From Membranipora membranacea (lineage: Eukaryota; Bryozoa; Gymnolaemata; Cheilostomatida; Membraniporidae), in contig OU612073.1 in assembly GCA_914767715.1 (NCBI GenBank), positions 8,618,001 through 8,682,000 of the forward strand: a stretch of 64,000 bases of DNA, given 5' to 3'. This document shows positions 13,901 to 25,900 of the stretch, piece by piece. The notes under the pieces are model-generated. The model made no database searches. It saw only the letters and a program-made list of their open reading frames with translations, and was not told where the DNA came from. Numbering within the stretch: the stretch's first letter is position 1; every line of letters begins with the position of its first letter. Position numbers and translations under genes: made by a program.

Positions 13901-16900
13901 ATTGTGTTGGCTCTGATTGGCTGAAGGGTCCTGCTCACCAACCAATCAGAGCCCTGATTGGATGGTATGCAGGACCCGGCAGCCAATCAGATGAGAACCA
14001 AAACATTAGCTAGAGTGAGTCACAACACTGTGTACAACCAACAAGACTTAAAGCATCTGTGGTATTGGTTTTTCAATTCCAAGCCATGATTTGTCAGCAA
14101 TGGAAAACTAAGATTGATGAAAATCACATTCTTATCATGCAATTGCATAGTGATTTTAGGGAAGGATTATTCTTGTCTATTTTGATAGAGAATTTACGGG
14201 TGGAGTTTCAGGCACATCATTCAGTATTTATGTTGAATTGTCTGGTTTTCGCACAGTTATCAACATTGATTGTATTAGCTGTCAACCAAAAAAAAACCAA
14301 CTACCCGCTGTGCTAGTTCGGTAGACATGGTTAATCATTTGGTGGTTTAATAATCTGGTAAAATGGCTAGCCTGAATCTTATCATGTAAGGATAACTCTA
14401 GTTACCACAGATACAATCCGTTATAGGTTAATCATGATTAGAAATGATAATCTAAGACAAAATCTGAACAGACTACAGTGCTGATTATGACATAGCTTTT
14501 ACCTTTCTGCGTAGGTCTAGCCTCTTCAAATAAGAAAATTAAAATCCTAATCAACAGTTTTACAGAATAAGCTAATATAGACATCAATCCGATCAATATT
14601 ATATGCACCTGAACGTTAATTTCCTATTTAATTGTCTCTGGAACAGGGTCTTCATGCCGCCCTTTCCTTTCATGCACACAAACATTGAAGAAGAATTGGA
14701 GTTATCTTATTGTTGACTTTAAGAGGATAACTCTGACTATTTCATGAGTGATTTAGTAGGCAATGATCATTATAAGAAAATTACCAATGCCTCATGAGAT
14801 GATTCGATGGCAGACTCAGCATCCTAGGCCAGATGAAGATACCCTGGATGTGAATCTCTTATTTCAGCAATCCTTGAATGACTTGAAGGTTAACTGTGTT
14901 TTACGACAACAAGTTGAACAACGTTATTTGAAGCAGCATGCAGCTACACGCTTAGAAGTTTATCAGTGCAGTACAATGAACATTAACATTCATATATACA
15001 GATGATTTTCATCACAAAGAAGAAATGCGGAAATAATAAAGCAGCTCAGATTCACTCGGAAATAGAATTTCTTTTTCCAAAATCCAAACTCTTTGTCTTG
15101 AAAAGGTGTAAAATTGCAAAAAATCATTGCTATGAAGCAGAAGTATAAGACATGTTTTCTCTCAGTCCTACAGTGGAGGAGCCATTGTGTTGGCTCTGAT
15201 TGGCTACCCACCAGCCAATCAGAGCCAACACCTCGGCTAAGTGGAGAGTGTGCTCTGATTGGCTGATACAGATCCGGACTGTATCCGGACTGATTTATTC
15301 ACTGAGCCTAGAGTATAATTCTGAAGCGCTTAAACTACTGGAGCAAGAATGAGTTTAAAGCATAGACTGAGAGCCTAAATAGCTGCCATGTGGAGAACAA
15401 GGAGTTCCCCGGATCTCCACATAACAGCTTTCTGAACTCTTTGGCTATGCAAGAAGTAAAGAAAGTTGTATCACATATGATTACGGAAATGAATGGCCTA
15501 CACAGTGAATATAGCTGGAGCATAAACTGAGATCGGTGTTACCTTCAGTCCTGGGAAGGGGTTCAGTGGTGGACACCCCTACTGTAGTAGTTGTAGTGTC
15601 TGAGAGAAATTGGTTATAGTTTTAGACACAGCACAATCGCATTAACAATAGAAGTTGATGAAACAGAAAGATATTAAACCACATTTCAGGATCAACCTTT
15701 ATATATCTTGAACACGAATCTCCATACACCGATTTAAACATGCTAAATCACCGACATGAATTTGCGCAGACCCAAAAGATCCATTCTTCATAAATCATTG
15801 CTCGTTTTGTTAAGGCCACAAACTTACCAAGCTTTTCACCATTGTTCTCCAGTGGTAGGCGCTCTCCACCACCCTCCGGTAGTTGAGTGGGGAGGGTTTC
15901 TGGTGCAACAACAAGTCTAGGCTCACCCTCATCACCCACAACATCTCCTCGATCTGGTATCGTATCTGGTATTTCTGTTAACAAGAGAGAGAAAAGAGAA
16001 AAGTGATAACAACACATAAAACAGCAATACCACTTATTCTAGTTAGACTTTATGCAATCTGTTTTAGTTGAGAAACCACCTAAGACATAAACAGCCTATA
16101 GGCCTTGTGTACTAAAACAAAATGTCAGGCAAAGCAATTCAGAATAAATACATTGGAGCTATGAGTCCAATATGCCCGGTGTTTACAACAATTACAATAT
16201 CTCAAAGACGGATGCGTGATGTAGAGCAGACACAATATTGAGATAGATAGAATGGTGCTTGAGGAAGGAATGAAAATGACACAAAAAGCTGGCCATTTTT
16301 TAGTCACCATGATTAGGAGTGACTGAGAGAAGCTTCAATGTTTGATTAAGTGACTGCAACAGTTCTTTCAAAACAACCATACCAGCATCCATTGTGTTAA
16401 TTATAACTGGAAAACAGATGAGCTAATTTAAAGAGTTCAGCCAAGTAGCCGGCCTCTCTCAATAGTAATACAGGTATTGCTGGAAGGGTCTTGTTGAGGT
16501 TAACCAACACAGGAAGGCTCTCAAATAATGAGGATCACAGAAACAAGCAGTCCGAATTCACTGATGCTTGTCAGCAAGCAATGGATAGAGCTTCATCACA
16601 CCTGCAGAATATCCAAATATAGTAAGCCATTTACTGTACAAACCTTCACATGACTTGAGATCAGCAGCCAGTCTATATTCAGGTCCGCATACACAAGAGT
16701 AACTACCGACAGAGTTAGAACATGTTTGCTCACATCCCCCTTTACTATCTAAGCATTCGTCTATATCGGTACAGTTACATCCATCTCGACTGAGGGTAAA
16801 TCCTGCCTTGCAGCTACACGAGTAACTACCTAGTGTGTTGAAGCATGTCTGCTGACAACAAGCATCATCGGTCAGACATTCGTTCATATCTGAAATATAG

Positions 16901-19900
16901 GAGAATACAGGTTTTGCAAGTGTAGATCCCTCAGCCCAAGGTGCCGAGTCAAAATGATGAACTTGTTTATAATTAAAGCTATAGTAGCGCCTCCCAATGT
17001 ATGGTATCATATTGAAGGTCTCAGTCTAATTAAGAGCACTGTGGTAACCTTTTAAGGTTGTCCCTCTTTAACGCTATATAACATATAAATATGTATGAAA
17101 TGCTCAGATTTCAGATCATGGTCCCCTGAACTTGGGGAAAATCTTTGAATGATATGATAATTGACAGGTGATTCACCATATCCCACAAGTGTTACTATCG
17201 CTTTAAAAGACCGCCCTGAGTAGCATAAGATTAATATTAGACAACCCTTACCTTCACAGGAGCGCCTGTCTGCTTGCAGCAGATAGCCGGCTCTACAAGA
17301 GCAGACAGCCTGGTTAGAGACAGCTCTGCATATATGAGCACAACCCCCATTGTTGTTCTGACATGGTCTCACCCAGTCAATGTTTACATCTGAAATTACA
17401 CAATGAAAAGTAACTTTTAGTAACGAAAAACTAGAACCTGTTGAAGCTAAATTTGGTGTTTCATCGTATTTTGTATTACAATCTTCTGCATATTCTAAAT
17501 ATTTGTGACCCGAAGCTCAATTCATCTGTGAGTTTGAAACTGAAAGAAGCTTCAAAAAGAGGCAGCTTTCAAAGTTATAAAGTTGAAAGCTGTATGAGCA
17601 GCTTAGAAGCAAGCAACTATTCCTAGATTCGAAAGCTTTTGTGTGATGATATTTCAGCTGACTGCAAAACAGAATTTGCTGTGATAAATAAATGGTAAGA
17701 CTCTCTAATGTGCAGTAGGCAAACAAATAGTTGTTGTGATTAATGGTGAGTCAAGTCTAGTCATTTTTATACCAGAATCTTCGCCTTCATCAATGATAGA
17801 GGCTCGTGGGTCTGGGCATTGTAACGCCCTATCATTGTTGTATTTGAAATGGATGATGTTTTGATAGTCTTTTCTCCACATCCAAATATCAACTGTCATG
17901 AACACTGAACAAAACGCACAAACAACGCATTGAAAACAAACCACACACAGATTGAAGCCTAGCATCATTATTGTTGTGTAATGCAAAAATCTAAGGTAGC
18001 AGCTCTGTATAGGATGATTGCCAAGTCACTATACATAAAACTTTACCATTGTAGCCCGGTATGGCACCATGATCAGTGTAGCTCATCAGAGTCTTTTTTT
18101 GAGTTCAATTATGATGAGGTAACAAGAGATAATATTTAAAGGTAAAAATGTAAAAACTTATTTGAGCTTATTTAGCTCACTCATTCATTTATTGTTTGTG
18201 ACTGTGATGTATTTCATCTTATACTTACAATAGCACTGTTTCCCATCAGCACCTAGCTGGTAACCCGTGTTACACATACACACATAAGATCCAGCAGTAT
18301 TCACACAAGAGTGAGAACATCCTCCATTGTTAGATGAACACTCATTAATGTCTACCAAATTAGAAAGTTTGTTACTAGAGTGCTACAAATGTTAATAATG
18401 ATTATGTCCAGTAGTTGTCCCCTCTCACCTAGTAGCAAGACAACTCCAAATTAGGTGTGCTGACTTGGGTAACGTTAAACCATTAAACTGAGAGTTTGGG
18501 ACTAACTCTTTCATTTAAAAGTGGTCATCAATAAACTGGAGGTATGAGTAAATTGGTCGCTTTAAACTATAGCTCATTTTACAAAGCAAATTTTTTGACA
18601 GCACTCTCCTATGAGTCAAAATTTCATTATTGAATGTAAATTTGTAGGCCGGTTGGGAAAATATATGGATGCACCAGCCTTTTTTCCAACGGTGCATAGA
18701 GTTTGTTCTTGATCATTGTTCACTGTAAGACTCAAGACAACTTGATAAACAACCAGAAACCTGAATACTCATTTTCCATTGGACTCAGAACCAATATGGT
18801 GGCTTTGATAGGTTGGGCTGGACCTCGGTCTCTCCCGACCCAACCAATCAAGGTCAACACAGGTGACAGGGCACCCACACTATTCAATGTCTGTAGCCTC
18901 TTACCTTCACATGTTTTGCTGTCGTTACTGAGGCTATATCCAGTATAACATTGACATTCTGGTCTACCGTTATCATTGACACAGAGCTGAGAGCATCCCG
19001 CGTTATTTACCTTACACGCATCCATTTCTAGAAAATATTATGTTGTTGTCTACGTTATATCTGTTAGCAGGTTATTTATGTTGATATGTTGTATTGATAA
19101 GTGTATGTTGTTATTTCTAACCTGCTACAAATTTTGTTATGCTTTAGACATTAAGCTAACAATATGTGAATAAAATAATAGAATTAATAATATTTACTCT
19201 ACTGACATGTATTGGAGGGGCATTATATGGGGCTATGGTCGGTGCACAGGCTATAGGGCACACTGACATTGAGACTACACTATTATCATGTGTATCTCTG
19301 ATCGTTAGAAGCAATTCAGTATCAGTACCTAACATGAACCCGCCCCTAATAAATAAAATTGATCTCTGGTCGTCACACCAAATTCCTTGCAATGGTACTC
19401 ATGCTAAGTGAATTAATTCACTCTCTATCGATCAGAGATATACATGCAATAGTATATCACGTCATCAGTGTGGCTATGGGAAGTGTACGTACCTGTACAT
19501 GTCTTCCCATCAGACATGAGTTTGTATCCAGGCCTGCATCGGCAGTAGTAGTTACCATTATATGAGTTAATACACTGATGATCACAACCACCATTCTCTA
19601 CAGCGCATCCGCTCATTCCTGTAAGGTAGATAAAGGTAGATATACACAGGTTTGGAACAGTTATGAAAGCTGATAAACTGTTGTAGCACCTTTGGGGAAA
19701 ATGGATTGCGTTTCACACCTAGAATAAAACCATAATCAGGCTGTTGAACCAGGAGAGGTATACACCCGAGGGTGCTGGGGGCTGGAACAATCAACAATGA
19801 AAGCTCCCCCAGTGGGGCTCGAACCCACAACTCCTGCGGCACTAATCGCCTGGCAGTGAATAGCAAGCGCGCTAACCGATTGCGCCATCTCACCATCCCC

Positions 19901-22900
19901 AAAAAAAGAATGGGTCGATGGCGCTAATTAGATAGCCCGCTATTCACTACTCGGAGTTGTGTTCTCTCATCCCACAGCACATTCAAATCCACCATTGCCA
20001 CCCTATGAAACACAGCGTACGTGTTAGGGTTATTGGCCTTACATGGCCCATTGCTAGGACCCCTTGTAGTAGGTTTAGCTGTCTTTCCAGCTTGTCAGCA
20101 TGTCTTTCCATGCTGTCACATGTCTTTCCATGAGTCAGTCAGTAGACAAGTACACAGGAGAGGTATACACCCGAGGGTGCTGGGGGCTGGAACAATCAAC
20201 AATGAAAGCTCCCCCAGTGGGGCTCGAACCCACAACTCCTGCGGCACTAATCGCCTGGCAGTGAATAGCAAGCGCGCTAACCGATTGCGCCATCTCACCA
20301 TCCCCAAAAAAAGAATGGGTCGATGGCGCTAATTAGATTAGTACAGTTTCTACTTCACACAACTTTATTGCAGATGGGTTGGGGTTTCATTGAATTGGTT
20401 GTAATCTTCTGACAATGAAACAAGTGCACTGTCTTTAAAAATGACATCTAGCCGGTATACGTTGGCCCGGAACCAAGCTATTAGGTTGGCCCTGAGGCTA
20501 GAACCCAACCATTCAAAGCCAACACACTGACTAGGCTATACCCCAAGACAATAACAAAAAACAAGTACAAGCAATAAGAGATTATCGTCTCAATCTAGGA
20601 CTATTAGAGTTCCGTTGCGGTGATCTTACCCCCAGTCAAACAATGGATTTACTAAACCACAAACACAGGGATTAACAGCTTATCGTCTTAGGAGATCTTA
20701 ACAGCATTCAAAAAACACCTGCGTATGGTCTTTATGGCATCAATAATCAATGTAAAGATTAACTTGACATACCACATAATTGTCTCAAGCACTAGATTTT
20801 TGTGATACAGTGACTTCTAATCTCACCTGTCTCAAGATATTGAGGGCTATATCAAGTTTGGTCTAATTTTCCTGCATTTCGTGCTGCTCCCTTCCACTGG
20901 TAAGCCATTCCAAATACAGGCAAGTTAGATCAAACTTGATCTAACTAAATGATGGTGGGGGTGGAGAGTGATACAAAAAGAGATTGTGTCTCTTAAAATC
21001 CCACCTACCCGCTCCATGGCATCAGTGACTGTTTCATACACAAATGAAAATATGTACTTAGTCTTGGCTGTTTCTCAATGCCCTCTTGCCCCCCCCCCCC
21101 GCCCCAACTTCCACAGACAGATATTCTTGGTAACTTACTAAGACATGATCTGCCGTCCACATGAAGTAGCTGACCTTCAGGACAGCGACATTTGAACCCT
21201 CCGTATGTATTCTCACATTCATGCTGACAGCGTGCTGCCCCGCTCACACACTCATCCATGTCTGTAAATCAGATCAGGGAGGACCAATATCAAATAAAAT
21301 CAGGTGAAGCAGGAATTATATCAAACACATATGAAATCAACTGCAAATATCGGTTTACAGCATATTGATGGATATGGAAATAACACTGAAATAATATTAG
21401 GTTCGATTAAAAAATTTAAGAGGCTAATAATTTGGAACAGGATTATAACAAAATGTGACAGATTGTATAAGAAATTTCATCAGAATCACATAGAACTTGG
21501 ACCCTGGTTTTAAACCACTGTTATTGACAGTATCCTGTGTAGTTTTGTAATCAAGTTTCCAGACAGACGGACAGGATCGGGAGACAAACATAAGAAAAGA
21601 CAGAAATAATCCTTTTGTTTAGATCTGGACATAGACATAGACACAAGCAGAAAGAGGCGTTACCTGTGCATGATCTTTTATCAGGTGACAGTGTTAGACC
21701 GGTGGGACATTTACATATAAACGAGCCAATCACATTGCAGCATTGATGTGAGCATCCGCCATTCCTGTCTGAGCATTCGTTTACATCTGAAGACGGGAAG
21801 AGGCAACAACATACAGGGGTAGACAATTTCATAAGGCTCGGGAGGAATCATTTTTAATTAGACGAGAGGTGACAAAATTGGGAAAAATTACGGTAATAAG
21901 TGATTATTTTAAATACTGTAATTATTTGTCCTTGTTCAGAAAATGAAAAGGGAGAATCAACGAAATATATAGATTCATCGCCAAAGAAACACGTGCAAGT
22001 ATTCAGAGGTTATAAGACATCAATTTTAGCGACAGACAGACACATACAAGCTTTTCTATCAACAACCAAAACCCCTTGGTCAACATTCCATCTTCAATTA
22101 AAACAACCAATACTAAGGCCTACTTACCGAACTGGCAGTTGGCGCCTTCAAACCCAGGAGCACAAGTACAACTTTGAGAGTAGTCACTAGAACACCTTCC
22201 TCCATTTAGACATTGGGCTGGATCACATCGACCTGGAAAAAAACAATTTGTAGAGATAAAGTTGATAAGTAAAAACATGTCTCGAAGTAATATCGGGGGA
22301 GTACAACTTTCGAGTGCACACATATTGCTGTACTGTACAGTATCCAATATGTTCACTAGAGGTGTAAACGTCAGATAGGGTATAGTTAAGCTAGTTTTGG
22401 GGAGACTTAATATTAGCTAGCACTAAATTTTGGCCAGTTGAGTTGTGGGTTTATATGAAATAGATGGTGAGTAAATATTAGCTAGCTTCAAATTAAGCTA
22501 TTTCAAGACAATGTCTAAATGGAGATGTTTTCCACCTGCCAATACTCTACTCCACTATATATCATATATATATTTTTATGTTTCAAGGTGTTGTAGTAAG
22601 GCAAGAAAGGCACAGTTGACCGATTATTTTTGAAAAATGTGATAAGTTCTCAACGGTGACTCAAACAACCACCTTTAAGTAATAAAATCCTAATTTAATT
22701 AGTAATATTGAGGGGTACGTGACATCAAGAGATATTTCTTGACAAAAATTTTATAATAGTCATCCCACTCCAACGTCACAATTCCTTGTTGATGGCAAGT
22801 CATAAAAGAACATGACTGTTTTGTATCCTCATATTTGCCATCTGTCTTTTATTTGTGTTTATGAAAATGTTTTTCAATTGTAAGAAAAAATGACTTTTTG

Positions 22901-25900
22901 AAATAGTGCCCTAATCAAGAAAAGCCATAGCAATGAGTCTTTTTGTAAGGTATCATAAATTGTTGGGAACAAATACTTTGCAGGTAATAATAGTAGTAAT
23001 AATTTACAGGTCAACAATTCCAAATTTTATAACATAGGGACCTAGTGTTTAATTCAAGGCCGTTTTTCTGTTGGTGTCATATGTTTACAGTGGTTCCATA
23101 ATAAAAGGCTTTTACATTGATATGCTAGCAACACAGTTTTCTATTTGAAAGATGAACAGGGCAGTGCAAAAGTATGAATATGGGCGATTACATTATTCCC
23201 ATCCTCTTGTACGTCATTATGTTTTCAGTTAAGATATTTTACTTTTATAGTATACAAGCCTGGAGAAGGCTCTCCTGGTCTATAATATATTGCTATTATT
23301 ACAAGATAGATCTAAGGGTAGTTCTTAGACTTTAGAGTATTGGTTATTTATGTTTATATTTTGCAGGGCTTTCTATAAAAATTCACTGTTTCATCTTTGA
23401 CTCCAATAGTTGTCGAAGAAGAAGAGGAGGACAGGTGGTGGTTATTATACAACCCTACCATCCCTGATCCCAGGTCACACAGATGTGTGGACTTACTCTC
23501 CTCTTAGTCCAGTAACAGGCTTGATGGTGACAGGCAGGCTTGATGGTGATGGTGACATCAAGTAATATGACATGAGCAGACAAGTCTTACACTCTGTGAT
23601 TTTTTGTCATAATGAAGACTACTCTACTTTTCTGTACATTGTAGTAAATATGTATATATATATTTTTTCTTTCAAATAACATGGTTATACTCTTGTGTCT
23701 ATCATCAGTTGAATCATCAAAAGATGGAAATGTTTACTGTCTACTGTCGCCAACACCTTAACAATTGCATATTACAGACATCAAACAGATCAGTTTTGCG
23801 TAACCAAAATGGCACTGAACAAAAATGATGTGCATTTTTGTACTTGATAACTGAACCAAAGATTTAATCAGCTTTTATGGCTATGATTTCAGTATTTTAT
23901 ATGCTTTCAGTGTTTCCAATTTTGTGAAAACAGTCAATCATTCTTTTCAGTGTTGTGTAAACACTGAGTTCATTCAGTGCAGAATCCGCTCAACCTGCAT
24001 GCTGGTTTACATTTTCTGCTCCAAAAGTAATCTATCAATCATCGCAGTAAAAAGGGAAAGCCTAAAAATGATCAATACATAGACCAAGCTTGTTTACATA
24101 ATCTAGAGCTTCGAATAAAATTAGTGCAGGTGGTATTTAAAATCTTACTTGCTAATCGTGTTATCTGTCAGTCGTGACATATCAAGTTTTGCATGGATTA
24201 GCATTTTTACCTCTCATGTCCTGCATGTCATTTTAGCTGCCAGACACATTTCATTATAAATATTCCTGTTTTACCTGCCAGGTCATTTTATTTTCACAGC
24301 CAGTAAAACCTTTTTTACTGGTTCTGGCAATGATTTTGTTGGTTTTCTTCTGGTTGCCAAATGATTTATTGGCATTGTGGTATTCCCCACAAAAAAATCA
24401 AATTGGAGTAGCAAATGATCATTGAGAATGTTGTGTATTGAGGTTTTACAGTGTAATATCACACCAAGTAGACATCAAATTACCATGCATCAGGTCGATT
24501 CAGGTCAACTTTGTAAGATTTGAACTTGAAACTGCATATAAGAAAATCCTATAATCTACTAATCTATATAATCTACTTTCAACTATGGGATTTTCAGTTT
24601 TTTTGACAGCCTCACGGCTTCTAATTCATACGATATCATATATAGAATTATATTACACCGAAACATATACGTGGAGTTCCAATATCAAAGTGAGAGTGAA
24701 AAATTGAAGTATAAAAGAGTTTGATCATTATCGATATATTGAGCAGCGTTTGAATGACAGGTGTTGAAATCATTATAATAGTAACGATAATTCTGTATGA
24801 CATTGAGTTACAATGCATGCTGGGTAAAAGTATTCAAATATATGTAATTATCAAATCAGCGGACTGAAAGGTGCTATGTTGCAGTATTTTGGTAAGCTGC
24901 AATCTTCGCTTGACGTCCCGGCCTGTACCCTGCATCAGTTACCGACATGGCATCATAAGATAATTTCTTCATTGTTTGAGAGTGTGGAAGCATTGCACGA
25001 TGTGACTCACGGGATATTTCAAAGACAATTTCTTCTAAATGGTAGCTTGATTGTTCAATGCTATAAAAAAGATACCTCGCTATTTCGTCTTTAAAAGATT
25101 GTAGTCATCTTCTCTTACGGCTTACAAACAATAACTTGAATACCTTGTGCCATAGATAGGGAGGTGTTCTTGGCGTTGGCCACCCCTAGATATTTGAGTG
25201 CATGTTCATTCTTATCTTGAATGTACTGATATATTTAAAGATGAAAGCCCTAGAATAATATTTTCAAAACTCATAATGCACAAATACAACAGTATCTCAT
25301 CTCCAAACCTAAATATTTATAAATAGTGTGTGATAAAATGGATACTTAACACAAATATAGCAATTTGTTTTCAAATGATATGATATATACCTCATTGCTG
25401 ATGTTTGACTTTTAGAGTTATGCTAACAGTTGACATCTATGAATAATAGCTTTGTCTTACATGAAAATATATCCAAATATTTAAAATAGCGAACTTGAAT
25501 AGATTATTGTATTCACAGAAACGTGTCTAGTTTAAATGACCCATAGTTCAAATTTAACATCTTTCTGTTAGTTATGAAATTTTATAGAGACACAGGTCAC
25601 AGTGGATGTTGATTCCTTGCATGACATTCACAGTTTGTTACCAAAGTTTTAGTTAGTAACACATACACCTTGTATAGCCCTACCTACGAGATGGTTGATC
25701 AGTAAGGTTTAACCACGACAATGCTATAGATTAAAGTTTATAGTTAAACAACACCTAAGGTTGTGCAAACTTGATATCAAGATCCTCAAAGCTTCTTCGG
25801 TATCGATCAGTTTGATAGCCCCATACCATCCCCATATAAACCAAGTATTTAGTATTCAGAATCTTTGCCTAAGCTATATCTGGAAACATTGACACTTTCA

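Larger units (their letters stand above)
13085..15542. other. MEGF6: MEGF6 intron 13 (between exons 13 and 14)
   Basis: A 2.5-kb intron holding three of the GGCTCTGATTGG elements. I see no coding exon in it that I can support. Confidence 0.6.
16644..22232 (-). other. MEGF6: MEGF6 exons 4-11: nine EGF modules, several calcium-binding
   Basis: Exons: 22128-22232, 21664-21786, 21139-21261, 19493-19618, 18905-19027, 18229-18351, 17252-17389 and 16644-16889; all are phase 1 at both ends, the usual layout of shuffled EGF modules. Exon 4 is a plain EGF. Exons 5, 6, 9 and both modules of exon 11 start DVNEC, DMDEC, DINEC, DMNEC and DIDEC, and have the C-x-N-x(2)-G-(S/G)-(F/Y)-x-C pattern typical of calcium-binding EGFs. 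Exons 7, 8 and 10 have degenerate starts (GMSGC, EMDAC, and an extra W-V-R-P-C), so they may bind calcium weakly or not at all. Exon 11 is the only one with two modules. Confidence 0.88.

Noticed and set aside
14763-15005. Plus-strand ORF of 80 codons starting at an ATG, in MEGF6 intron 13
   Set aside because: Composition looks somewhat protein-like, but there is no recognisable domain, no splice partner or poly(A) signal, and it lies antisense in a repeat-bearing intron. Left unannotated.
19156-19392. Minus-strand ORF of 78 codons
   Set aside because: It overlaps the dispersed ~90-bp repeat, whose other copies show a similar peptide by shared DNA only; treated as repeat.
19751-20338. The tRNA-like units as functional tRNA genes
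   Set aside because: A and B boxes and the T stem are good, but I could not fold a proper acceptor stem and anticodon arm, and the duplicated dimer layout fits a SINE better.
24876-25094. Plus-strand ORF of 72 codons in MEGF6 intron 3
   Set aside because: No homology that I recognise, no promoter or splicing context; length is within chance for this much DNA.
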